Shown piece after piece: positions 56,722 to 64,000 of a DNA stretch of 64,000 nucleotides. The DNA is taken from positions 1-64,000 of the forward strand of contig CAZJAQ010000001.1 in assembly GCA_964544285.1 (NCBI GenBank), given 5' to 3'. The notes beneath the pieces are model-generated. The model had not been told where the DNA came from and did not search any database. It saw only the letters and a list, made by a program, of their open reading frames with translations. The position numbers and the translations under genes are program-made. The number at the start of each line of letters is the position of its first letter. Positions within the stretch are counted from its first letter, which is position 1. This DNA is from CAYGVX01 sp964544285. Its GTDB lineage: Archaea > Thermoproteota > Bathyarchaeia > Bathyarchaeales > SOJC01.

Positions 56722-57144
56722 ATGAAGTTTAGTGGCAGGACAGTGACCGCAATAGTAGAGTTTCCAGACAAAAAAATCTTGATGGTGAGGAGGGGCACCG
56801 TGGTCTTCAAGGGCTATTGGGCTTTGCCCGGCGGCAGAGTCGACCCCGTAGAAACCGTTGAGCAGACAGTCGTGCGGGAAGTGAGGGAAGAGACGGGGCT
56901 AGACATTGAGATAGTGAGGAAAATCGGCGAATACTGCGAAAAAGGGGTTCAAGACGGGATAGAATACGACTATCAGCCCGCTTGTTTCCTCGTGAAACCC
57001 GTCGGAGGAAATATCAGGAGACAGGAAAAAGAAATCGAAGAAATCAAGCTGTTCCGCCTAGATGAGATACCTGGAGAACTTGCCTTTGAGCACTCCAGCA
57101 TGATAAAAGACTACATTAGAAGCATCAGAAAGCAAAGGCAATAA
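56722..57144 (+). CDS. Nudix hydrolase (ADP-ribose/MutT type)
   Basis: A 140-residue single-domain Nudix protein. The Nudix box begins GGRVDPVETVEQTVVREVRE and ends ETGLD, with all catalytic glutamates. Preceding LMVRRGTVVFKGYWALPGGR is typical of ADP-ribose pyrophosphatases and MutT-like enzymes. It lies 30 bp after the PNGase-like gene. Substrate undetermined. Confidence 0.85.
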   Translation: MKFSGRTVTAIVEFPDKKILMVRRGTVVFKGYWALPGGRVDPVETVEQTVVREVREETGLDIEIVRKIGEYCEKGVQDGIEYDYQPACFLVKPVGGNIRRQEKEIEEIKLFRLDEIPGELAFEHSSMIKDYIRSIRKQRQ

Positions 57145-57185
57145 TAGTGAACTTTCACAAAGGTTTTCAGAATTCCGTGCAACCA

Positions 57186-57218
57186 AGCCTATTAGGACGG
57201 TCTAGTCTAGGCGCAGAG
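57186..57218 (+). repeat. Dispersed short element, copy 3
   Basis: A 33-bp sequence identical to the reverse complement of 20048-20080 and one base different from 11443-11475, with the centre GACGGTCTAGTCTAGGCGC. Beyond the core this copy does not share the GCCCAC end. It lies 10 bp upstream of the TATA box (CTTAAAAG, 57229-57236) of the next gene and in the same orientation. Confidence 0.85.
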
Positions 57219-57228
57219 AAAAACCACA

Positions 57229-57236
57229 CTTAAAAG
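57229..57236 (+). promoter_or_regulatory. TATA box of the sulfite-oxidase-fold gene
   Basis: CTTAAAAG is 24-31 bp before the ATG at 57260, so the mRNA is probably leaderless. Dispersed element copy 3 ends 10 bp upstream, close enough to affect promoter use. Confidence 0.5.
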
Positions 57237-57259
57237 CAACCAACACCACAACCTACTCG

Positions 57260-57841
57260 ATGACCTCCAACAAATTGCCACCAGGCCAACATGAGATAGA
57301 CCGTCTTCTGAGATGGAACATCGACCACCCAGGCATAACCCCGGAAAACCCGAGAATCAACCTAAAAACGTGGACACTGACCGTCGACGGCGAAGTTAAG
57401 AATCCACAGAAGCTAACTTGGCAGGATTTCCTCAACTTTCCCGCCGCCGAATCCACGAGTGACTTCCACTGCGTAGAAGGCTGGAGCGTCAGAGACTGCA
57501 AATGGTACGGAGTCAAATTCAGCTCCATAGTTCAAATCGCGGAGTCCAACGAAAACGCAAAATATGTTCTCTTCAAATGCTCAGACGGCTACACGACCTC
57601 TCTGACAATCGAGGAACTTCTCCACGACGATGTGCTGTTAGCCTACAAACTTAATGGCAAGTTTCTCGAGGAACCCCTCGGCGGTCCACTGAGACTAGTC
57701 ATCCCCCAAAAATATGCCTACAAGAGCGCCATGTGGGTCGAGCGAATAACCTTCACGAAGACAAAGGAACTCGGGTTCTGGGAAAAAAGAGGATACAGCG
57801 ACACGGCAGACGTCTGGAAGAACGACCGCCTCGCCGTCTAA
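57260..57841 (+). CDS. Molybdopterin-dependent oxidoreductase, sulfite oxidase fold
   Basis: A 193-residue protein with the sulfite oxidase/MsrP-type molybdopterin fold. The metal-ligand cysteine is C71 in SDFHCVEGWSV, and WTLTVDGEVKNPQKLTWQDF opens the domain; GGPLRLVIPQKYAYKSAMWVERI is also characteristic. There is no Tat signal and no dimerisation or haem domain, so it is a small cytosolic form. Substrate unknown. Leaderless start at the ATG at 57260. Confidence 0.85.
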   Translation: MTSNKLPPGQHEIDRLLRWNIDHPGITPENPRINLKTWTLTVDGEVKNPQKLTWQDFLNFPAAESTSDFHCVEGWSVRDCKWYGVKFSSIVQIAESNENAKYVLFKCSDGYTTSLTIEELLHDDVLLAYKLNGKFLEEPLGGPLRLVIPQKYAYKSAMWVERITFTKTKELGFWEKRGYSDTADVWKNDRLAV

Positions 57842-57902
57842 CAGCGTGTCTGAGCGAAACCCTAAAGTTTCAAAAAACCAAATAGAGAGACAGGAAACCT
57901 CT

Positions 57903-58475
57903 ATGCCAATAAGTAGGCACGAATTTGAAAACGGAAAACTCCACGGCGAATTAGAAGAGGAGATCATCTCCTTCTTAAACGAACGAAAAGACAAGGCATT
58001 CACCTCCCAAGAAATAATGGAGGGAATTCGCTACCACACAGAATTCAGCACTCCAGAAATCTCTAAGATGTCAACGTTCACCATAGCAGACTTTTCCACG
58101 TTCCTCCACCATCTCGTGGAGAGGGGAAGAATTAAGATGAAAATCGTGAGGGGCAGAATGTACGTCATGGCTGTGGAAAAGAGTGTAGCCAAATGCCCAA
58201 AGTGCGGAACAGAAATCCCCAAACCCCAAAAGACGTGGAAGATGGCTGGACGCCCAAACAAAAAAGGCGAAGCACTTCAACTTCAAATCGGGCTTTTTGA
58301 ATGCCCAAAACACGGAGCTTTCAGAGCAGTCTTAGAAAAACAGAAAATATCTGCACCACCCCCCACACGTAGCCGAACAAGGAAAAAAAGACCGCTCGTC
58401 AGGAAGCGTGTAGGAAAGAAAAGCGCCACAAAAAGGACAAGAAAGAGAAAAGCAGGTGCTTGGTTACTGGTCTAA
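57903..58475 (+). CDS. Winged-helix/zinc-ribbon protein with a lysine-arginine-rich tail
   Basis: From the ATG at 57903 the protein has 190 residues in three parts: a winged-helix-like domain (about 14-92), a zinc ribbon with C98, C101, C134 and H137 (CPKC...CPKH), and a strongly basic tail (about 156-184, KKRP, RKRVGKK, KRTRKRK). This suggests nucleic-acid binding, perhaps a chromatin or transcription protein. A GTG at 57846 would add 19 residues. It lies close behind the molybdopterin gene and converges on an MFS gene with a 4-bp overlap. Family not known to me. Confidence 0.65.
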   Translation: MPISRHEFENGKLHGELEEEIISFLNERKDKAFTSQEIMEGIRYHTEFSTPEISKMSTFTIADFSTFLHHLVERGRIKMKIVRGRMYVMAVEKSVAKCPKCGTEIPKPQKTWKMAGRPNKKGEALQLQIGLFECPKHGAFRAVLEKQKISAPPPTRSRTRKKRPLVRKRVGKKSATKRTRKRKAGAWLLV

Positions 58476-59725
58476 GACGCGGGTACATCATTGTCCCTGT
58501 TTAGAGTTTCTTTAAGTGTTAGATACGTAGCGGCACCTACCACCCTACCCACAGTTGACAGTAAATAGACGACCTGCAGCCCCAGAGCAAGTCCAAACAA
58601 GCTTATGGTAAAGTCGGTAAGGTACCCCCCTAGAAGAGAACCGAAGAACATAGTAATTCCCATCAGAAGGTTGTGGAAGGCAGTGTAGCTTCCACGATGC
58701 TCTTCAGGAATCACGTCGAGCAAATACGCAGTCATGGAAGCTTGTCCCACGGCCATGGAGATTCCCCAGAAGGCTTCTGCCACAACCAAGAAATAGACGT
58801 TTGGAGCAAAAGCATAAGCGAGCGGAACGGTTACTAAGCTAAACCTAAACGCCACGAGTAGGGGCTTCCTCCCCCGATGGTCAGCAAGCCTTCCCATCTG
58901 CCTCTGGAAAATCATCGTAAACGCCAGCTGAACCGCCGAGAGCAAAGCTATTTCCAGCATGGAAGCATTCAACACTCTGACTAGGGTTATTGAAAAAAGC
59001 GGCCACGCGATGGCCATGAAGAAATTGAAGACCGCTCCCGCAACAGAATACTTCATGAAGTCAGGCGACTTCCCAACGAATGAAACCGCGTCTAATAAGC
59101 CGGAGCCTAAGCCTTTCAAGCTTGCTGCTGTGTTTGCACGCTCTTTTACTCGAAGCATTATGAGAGCTGAAGCTAAACCGCTGACAATCGCCACGATGAA
59201 GGGAACGAAGAACATGTTCTGCGGACTTCCTCCAACGCTGACCATTATGAACCCTGAAACCAGAGTGGCAGCTAGGCTCCCGAGGGAAGCCCACAGGTTT
59301 ATGGAAGCGCTTACTCGTCCAAGCCTGAGAGAGGGAACTAAATCTCCGATCAACGCAGTCCAAGTAGGCGTCGCCATAGACCCCAGAAGAGCCTGAATAA
59401 TCACCAAAACAATCAGTTGGGTTGCGTTTGTCACGAACATCATCGGAACCCAGAGCACCATGATGATTAAGTTGCCAAACACTAGGAAGGGCACTCTTCT
59501 GCCCAGTCGGTCGCTTAGTTTTCCCCAGAGAACCTGCAAGACGTTGTTTGAGATGTTGGCGGAAGATTGAAACCATCCCATTTCAGACGATGAAGCACCG
59601 AGTTGAACGGCGTAGGCGCCGATGAACGGGTTAACCATGCCCATGCCGAAGGCGTTTACTACCGAACGGAGAAACAGGGGGTTCAAGTTTGACGAGTCGG
59701 GTGGGTAGGTTTTTTCTTGGGGCAA
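58472..59725 (-). CDS. Major facilitator superfamily transporter
   Basis: A 417-residue membrane protein with 12 predicted helices in two halves. The conserved inter-helix loop GKLSDRLGRRVPFL (about 68-81) and its counterpart GRLADHRGRKPLLV in the second half are intact. The substrate is unknown; the best general match is multidrug- or sugar-efflux-type MFS. Single gene. Confidence 0.88.
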   Translation of the reverse strand: MPQEKTYPPDSSNLNPLFLRSVVNAFGMGMVNPFIGAYAVQLGASSSEMGWFQSSANISNNVLQVLWGKLSDRLGRRVPFLVFGNLIIMVLWVPMMFVTNATQLIVLVIIQALLGSMATPTWTALIGDLVPSLRLGRVSASINLWASLGSLAATLVSGFIMVSVGGSPQNMFFVPFIVAIVSGLASALIMLRVKERANTAASLKGLGSGLLDAVSFVGKSPDFMKYSVAGAVFNFFMAIAWPLFSITLVRVLNASMLEIALLSAVQLAFTMIFQRQMGRLADHRGRKPLLVAFRFSLVTVPLAYAFAPNVYFLVVAEAFWGISMAVGQASMTAYLLDVIPEEHRGSYTAFHNLLMGITMFFGSLLGGYLTDFTISLFGLALGLQVVYLLSTVGRVVGAATYLTLKETLNRDNDVPAS

Positions 59726-59879
59726 CTAATCTACACACTTAGTTTAAACACACATTTCTGGAGATGCATAAAAACTCATCGACAAAGGATGCAAGGCATT
59801 CCTACTCAACCTGATGTCTCAATTCATAACAGCTTTAAGAAGTCACGGATAAATCTCACAAGACAAGGAGCATGCAACG

Positions 59880-60284
59880 TTGAGGAAAGCAATTCGACGC
59901 TATAAACTCGGCTACGCTCTTGGCGCAACCCTTCTTTTCATAGGGCTCACAGCATTGCTATTCGTGCTGTGGAACGCATGGCCTTCGGTGACTTCCAGCG
60001 CTGAACCATTGTCTGCATTCTGGGCTTTTCTGTGGGAAGAACAGCTCAACATAATCTCAGGCATTGAATTCAAGATGATGTACCTAGTGATTTTGGCAGC
60101 TGTGGCGATACCTTCTGGAATAGCGGTGCTCATGTTCAGTCGGCAGTGGTTTTTCCTTCCAGGCAGGACGATTAGTCTACAATGTCCCTTCTGTAAGAAA
60201 CTGTGGCACGCAAGCTACGATAGAGGGCAAGTGTTATGCCCCCACTGCCATCATCTGATTCACCCTAAAATGATTGAAGAATAG
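59880..60284 (+). CDS. Two-helix membrane protein with C-terminal zinc ribbon
   Basis: A 134-residue protein beginning at TTG (59880), with membrane helices at about 11-31 and 66-88 and a cytosolic zinc-ribbon-like end: CPFCKKLWHASYDRGQVLCPHCHH. The loop between the helices is probably outside. No family recognised. It converges on pcp, 3 bp away. Confidence 0.6.
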   Translation: MRKAIRRYKLGYALGATLLFIGLTALLFVLWNAWPSVTSSAEPLSAFWAFLWEEQLNIISGIEFKMMYLVILAAVAIPSGIAVLMFSRQWFFLPGRTISLQCPFCKKLWHASYDRGQVLCPHCHHLIHPKMIEE

Positions 60285-60287
60285 CGT

Positions 60288-60941
60288 CTATTCACCCAAG
60301 TTTTCGAGCGTTGTTTTTACCGCGATTTCGAGCGCTTTGATTATTGTGTCAAGGTTCATGCAGGGCATGTTCGCCTTTCCTTTCCTCTGCAGTTGAGCTG
60401 CTTGGGAGGGCAGACTTGGGACGTGTATAAACCCTGCGAGTGTTTTCAGTCTATCCTTGTGTATTTTGTGCATCACATGAAAGAATAGCTGGTTGCATCC
60501 AAACGTGCCTGCAGTGTAGGATATTTCCGCTGGGATATCGTTTTGACGTATGTTGCTCAGGATTTTTCGGATGGGCAACGTTGTGAAGTACGCGGCTGGG
60601 GCGTTGGGTTCTAGAGTTTTATCTTTCGGGCGGGTTCGACAGTTGTAGAGGATTGTGGATTCGGTAAGGTCTGCGAGGTTTATGGCTACTTTTTCCAGCG
60701 AAAGAAAGGGACGATAGGATTGCCCCAAGCTGATTATGACCGCTGGTTTTTGTGTGGCAATTATCCTTGCGATTGCAGGTTTGATTTCCTTGTACGCCAG
60801 TGGTATCTGGAAGGATTTGACCTTGAAAGAGTCGATTTCTTCGCCGTCGAACGCCCTTGCGGCTTCCCAAGAAGGGTTTACTTGGAAGCCTGCGAAGGGC
60901 TCAAACCCCGTTAAAACGACCATTCTATTCGGATTTTGCAT
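60288..60941 (-). CDS. pcp: Pyroglutamyl-peptidase I
   Basis: A 217-residue cytosolic cysteine peptidase (family C15) that removes N-terminal pyroglutamate. The catalytic triad is E83 (SLEKVAIN), C149 (AGTFGCNQLFF) and H173 (GFIHVPSLP). The N-terminal LTGFEPFAGFQVNPSW is diagnostic. It fits peptide use by an amino-acid fermenter. Confidence 0.94.
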   Translation of the reverse strand: MQNPNRMVVLTGFEPFAGFQVNPSWEAARAFDGEEIDSFKVKSFQIPLAYKEIKPAIARIIATQKPAVIISLGQSYRPFLSLEKVAINLADLTESTILYNCRTRPKDKTLEPNAPAAYFTTLPIRKILSNIRQNDIPAEISYTAGTFGCNQLFFHVMHKIHKDRLKTLAGFIHVPSLPSQAAQLQRKGKANMPCMNLDTIIKALEIAVKTTLENLGE

Positions 60942-61129
60942 TCGAGAATCACAGCTCCATATGGTAGAACAATGCTTGGGTGCGTTAGGTTTATAGGCTT
61001 TTTTCCCAAGTATTGTAGTGGAGAGGTTTGAAACTCCGAAGCGTTAAGACGTCGTCTGACCCGTCGTACAGCTGAGGGGTTTCAGCCCTGCCTCTCCATT
61101 CTAGAGTCTTAGCAGTCCCATGTTGGGTG

Positions 61130-63250
61130 TCAAGCTTTCTTCTGAATAAGCTCAACGATTTCTGGAAAATCTATCCCCAATTCCCTCACTTTTCGCAGTG
61201 TTGGCACACCGTTCGCGTCCCATCCTCGCCTCTTGTAGACGGCGTCTTTCAATTTCTCGTATTCTGCCTCACGGCGTTTCCTCAAAACTGCCATTTTTTC
61301 TTCAGTCGCCTTGCCCCTAGGGTCGTAGCCTATCTTCTCAAGCTGCGTATCGTAGCGTTCAGCACGGCTTTCGTACTCTTCCTTCGTTACCGGTCCAACG
61401 GCACGGTAGGGTATCGTGTCGTGTTCTCGTTTGCCAAACCCCATGCGTAGGTTGAAGATGCGTTGAAAATCGTAGACTCTCTCGCTCATCAAAATGATAT
61501 CCTCTTGTGTGACCTTTCTGCCTGTGACAGCCGTGAAGAATTTGGCATAATTTTCCACGTGCGCTAAAACTTTAGCTGGCTCTTTCGTTTTCTTATTGTC
61601 CTCTGGCACAACGTCGTTCCAAGGGAGTTTGCACAGGCCGTTTAAACCAAACCAGGTGCGGAACATGGGGAACCAGTGGAGGTTTTCGGCTTTCTGCTCG
61701 AAAGTGGGCATGAGGTTGTGAACCATGTCCAAGAATATGAGCCAAGCCTCATCGTGCTGAGGTCCCTTCAACGCAAGCCCGTACCCGCCTTGCTGTGCCA
61801 ACGATTCCTTCGTCACGTACTCGGAGAACTCTAAGCCCTTGGCTTCCATGCCGACGTCGTTTAAAACCTTTGGGTCCGCGTCACACGTTTCGACGAAAAG
61901 TTTCTTCATCCTTCGTACACCTTGCCCAACGATGACTCCGAAGCCTTTCCCCTTCGCCATCTGATGGACAAGTTCGAGAGCTGCCTCTTTGTTGCCAAAC
62001 TTTAGGTCTAAGCCTCCAGTTACTTTCTTTTTGATGAGTCCTAGCTCGTAGCATTCCATGGCAAAGGCTGTAGCCGTGCCGACCGAGATTGTGTCCAACC
62101 CGTATAGGTCGCAGTAGTAGTTCATCTCGATGACGTAATCTGCGTCAAAAATACCGCAGTTGCTGCCCACCCCTGCAATCGTTTCGTATTCGGGGCCGTT
62201 CACGAATACCTTCTTTCCCTTATGGGGGCCTGTCTTGAGTTCAAAGTCTTTCACGCCGTGGGCACAGGCGAGAGAGCAGCCTATCCAACAGCCGTCGAAC
62301 CCCTTGTGGAACTTTTTTCGGTAGATTTCGCTGCCAAGTTTTTCGGCTTCGGGGTGACTGCCAAACTTGAAGTTCTTCACGGGTAGAAGGTCGAATTCGT
62401 TCATTATCGTTACGAGGTGTGTTGTCCCGAGCGTGGACATTTCGTTCTGTTTCGGGTCGAGAGTCCTAATCTCTTGGTTGTAGGCTCTTCCCACCTGCTT
62501 AACCAATTCCGCGTCTGCTGGGCCGTTCGATTCAACAGTTATCTCTCGAGAATACTTGACTACGATGGCTTTTACTTTCTTGTCACGAAGAACGGTGCCC
62601 AAGCCGCCCCTTCCAGCTTGCTTAACTCTATGAATCTTTCGTCCAGAATCGTACCATGAAAGGTTGAGACATCCAAAAAGCGTGTGCTCTGCTCCTGGAC
62701 CTGAAGACAAGACAGATATGCTCTGAGGCTTTTCGCCCGCGTATTTTTGGGCTAAGGTGGTTATGATGAAATCGGTTTCAGAGGGCAGTTGCGAAGCCTC
62801 TTCGATTTGGACCTTGCACTCGTCTCCGTCAATGAGTATAACCACCTCAGACCGCGATTTGCCCTGAACCTCGAGGGCATCCCACCCAGCAAACTTCAGG
62901 TAAGGTCCGAAATAGCCGCCGACGTTCGAGTCTAACACGGTGCCCGTCAGTGGAGATATTGACAATGCAATGCTTTTTCCGCTACCAGGGTATACTGGTG
63001 TGCCGCCTAGGGGGCCGCAGGCGATGCAGAGTTCGTTCTTGGGGTCATCCCATTTGATGGCTCGGTCTTTCGGTAATGCGTTCCAGAGAAGCCACAGGTT
63101 GAAGCCGCGGCCGCCTATGAAAGTGTCCTTCATGAGTTGGGATACTGGCTTACTCGTTATTTCCATGGTTGAAAGGTCCATGTGTAGAGTTTTGTTGTTG
63201 TAGCCTCTTTCAACTTTGCTTGGCGTGTACTTGAACTCGACTATTGCCAA
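61130..63250 (-). CDS. Aldehyde:ferredoxin oxidoreductase (tungsten-type)
   Basis: A 706-residue AOR-family enzyme that oxidises aldehydes to acids with ferredoxin and a tungsten bis-pterin cofactor. Three [4Fe-4S] ligands are C321, C325 and C329 in GCWIGCSLACAHG, the fourth is in NGLCKLPW near 545. Pterin-binding segments GGRGFN (46-51) and QAGRGGLGTVLRDKK (211-225) are present. Translation starts at TTG (63250) with GAGGTG 6 nt upstream. The C-terminal 100 residues are charged and longer than in some AORs. Exact aldehyde unknown. Confidence 0.92.
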   Translation of the reverse strand: MAIVEFKYTPSKVERGYNNKTLHMDLSTMEITSKPVSQLMKDTFIGGRGFNLWLLWNALPKDRAIKWDDPKNELCIACGPLGGTPVYPGSGKSIALSISPLTGTVLDSNVGGYFGPYLKFAGWDALEVQGKSRSEVVILIDGDECKVQIEEASQLPSETDFIITTLAQKYAGEKPQSISVLSSGPGAEHTLFGCLNLSWYDSGRKIHRVKQAGRGGLGTVLRDKKVKAIVVKYSREITVESNGPADAELVKQVGRAYNQEIRTLDPKQNEMSTLGTTHLVTIMNEFDLLPVKNFKFGSHPEAEKLGSEIYRKKFHKGFDGCWIGCSLACAHGVKDFELKTGPHKGKKVFVNGPEYETIAGVGSNCGIFDADYVIEMNYYCDLYGLDTISVGTATAFAMECYELGLIKKKVTGGLDLKFGNKEAALELVHQMAKGKGFGVIVGQGVRRMKKLFVETCDADPKVLNDVGMEAKGLEFSEYVTKESLAQQGGYGLALKGPQHDEAWLIFLDMVHNLMPTFEQKAENLHWFPMFRTWFGLNGLCKLPWNDVVPEDNKKTKEPAKVLAHVENYAKFFTAVTGRKVTQEDIILMSERVYDFQRIFNLRMGFGKREHDTIPYRAVGPVTKEEYESRAERYDTQLEKIGYDPRGKATEEKMAVLRKRREAEYEKLKDAVYKRRGWDANGVPTLRKVRELGIDFPEIVELIQKKA

Positions 63251-63406
63251 CTCTTACACCTCTATGGAGTTGCTAAAGCTACGTAAAACATATAGATAGG
63301 GCTTACGCAGTGAGCGTTTTCTAGAGTGGGTGAAATCACCGTGTGCAAAAGCATAAGTATATTTTCAGTCGAATAGAGTGTCTCTAAAGGTTATGGAGGC
63401 GAATGA

Positions 63407-63985
63407 TTGGACCTTGCAGTGTTGGTGGAGAATATTCCTTACATCCTTATACTGGGCGGCATCGTTGCAATTTCTTGGCTGCTGGAAAAACTAGCGCGGC
63501 CAGCGCCAGTTGTGGGGCAGCCTGTGAGTTTGCTGATGAAAGTGGCTTCGCTTTTCGGGTTCTTTGTCGGGGTTCTTCTGTTAGCGACAGCGGTGGGCGC
63601 TTGGTCGCTGCACGCTGGGGACTCGGGCACTAGATACCTGCTGGTAGCCACGGGTCTGGCTTTGCTTCTAAAACCCTTAAAAGATGTTCCTTGGGCAGCT
63701 TTGTTGGGTTTAATAGTGGGCACCGTGTGCGTTGGGCTGGTCTACCTGCTGTTTCCCCTGCCGGAGACTGTCCTGGGCATTTCGTCGACATGGGTCTACG
63801 CGCTGATTTTCTTCGTTCCAGCCTTGTTCGCTTACATGCTCTTCAAGTTCTTGGAAGACCTGTTGAGGTTGATTGGGACAATCTTGGCTTCTAAGCCTGT
63901 GGCTACTGTTCTTGGCTTGTTGTGTATTGTTCAAGGAGTTCTTTTGCTTCTGAACAGCAGCTTGTTCACTATTATTTTACCATGA
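63407..63985 (+). CDS. Integral membrane protein of unknown function
   Basis: A 192-residue hydrophobic protein with about six helices (near 8-26, 43-65, 75-92, 96-117, 126-150 and 162-188). Start is TTG at 63407, 6 nt after GGAGGCGA. No charged signature or family recognised. It is the last gene in the window, divergent from AOR. Confidence 0.6.
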   Translation: MDLAVLVENIPYILILGGIVAISWLLEKLARPAPVVGQPVSLLMKVASLFGFFVGVLLLATAVGAWSLHAGDSGTRYLLVATGLALLLKPLKDVPWAALLGLIVGTVCVGLVYLLFPLPETVLGISSTWVYALIFFVPALFAYMLFKFLEDLLRLIGTILASKPVATVLGLLCIVQGVLLLLNSSLFTIILP

Positions 63986-64000
63986 CACACATAATCTAAC

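Noticed and set aside
57846..57902. Extra N-terminal 19 codons of the winged-helix/zinc-ribbon protein from a GTG
   Set aside because: No ribosome-binding site before the GTG and low-complexity residues; the ATG at 57903 begins at the domain.
61020..61129. Possible small RNA downstream of AOR, with CTGA/TCAG pairs
   Set aside because: No convincing C/D or H/ACA box set and only weak pairing, so not reported as a feature.
1..64000. Search by eye for tRNA and rRNA genes, CRISPR arrays, insertion sequences and phage genes
   Set aside because: No cloverleaf-like intergenic sequence, no regularly spaced repeats, no transposase, integrase or capsid-type proteins were seen. A full covariance-model scan was not possible.

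Overview
The window is archaeal chromosomal DNA. It carries an RNA polymerase subunit L, TFS, a TFE-beta-like factor, Csl4, ribosomal proteins eS1, uS15 and L10e/L16, the KEOPS proteins Kae1/Bud32/Pcc1, Dph2, Alba, RadB, CDP-archaeol synthase and eukaryote-like factors (a PAC4-like chaperone, a GRC3/CLP1-like kinase). TATA-like boxes lie upstream of many genes, and some genes look leaderless. The mix, with two 2-oxoacid:ferredoxin oxidoreductases, a tungsten-type aldehyde oxidoreductase and PEP synthase, suggests an anaerobic TACK archaeon, most like Bathyarchaeia; that placement is inference. A run of exactly 100 N (45540-45639) shows this is a scaffolded draft, probably a metagenome-assembled genome.

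Layout. 1-8.7 kb: end of a DUF2070 membrane protein, then divergent operons for a pyruvate-type (porCDAB) and a 2-oxoglutarate-type (korDABC) ferredoxin oxidoreductase, Alba, and a class III aminotransferase. 8.7-11.4 kb: an MgtE-type cation transporter with two PhoU/TrkA-C proteins. 11.5-23 kb: information processing (TFS, RNase III-like, RpoL, Csl4, rRNA-type methyltransferase, Dph2, L10e, eS1, SerRS) with PpsA and a dCTP deaminase/dUTPase-like protein. 23.2-28.1 kb: a compact KEOPS operon with RecJ-like protein, uS15, a dITPase and a VOC protein. 28.2-35 kb: TFE-beta, RlmE, NadC, glycosyltransferase, AMMECR1, FAH-family and NIF3-family enzymes. 35-44.5 kb: NucS-like protein, OST3/6-like membrane domain, CarS, RadB, RuvC-fold/GRC3 pair, endonuclease III, parvulin, PAC4-like/UbiD pair, flavodiiron protein, CBS protein. 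44.6-56 kb: ArsR-type regulator with an inverted-repeat operator region, the gap, DinB, secreted transglutaminase, TldD/TldE, an Fpg/Nei relative, a secreted beta-propeller. 56-64 kb: PNGase-like protein, Nudix, a sulfite-oxidase-fold enzyme, a winged-helix/zinc-ribbon protein with a basic tail, an MFS transporter, pyroglutamyl peptidase, AOR, membrane proteins.

How the genes fit together. Por, Kor, AOR, the aminotransferase, pyroglutamyl peptidase and PpsA fit ferredoxin-linked amino-acid or peptide fermentation with gluconeogenic recovery of pyruvate. UbiD- and FAH-family enzymes hint at aromatic or dicarboxylic acid substrates. The flavodiiron protein would detoxify oxygen.

The most unusual thing seen is a family of short intergenic elements. 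Three copies (11441-11480, 20043-20082, 57186-57218) share a 33-bp core that is identical in two and differs at one base in the third; two diverged relatives lie at 35906-35936 and 48981-49004. Direct repeats flank at least one copy, and three copies sit just upstream of likely promoters. Other points of interest are a 15-residue lysine-rich micro-gene with its own signals, an Fpg/Nei-family glycosylase lacking the N-terminal catalytic proline, a NucS-like protein with an altered nuclease motif, and a small gene broken at an A8 run. I saw no tRNA or rRNA gene, CRISPR array, insertion sequence or phage region.
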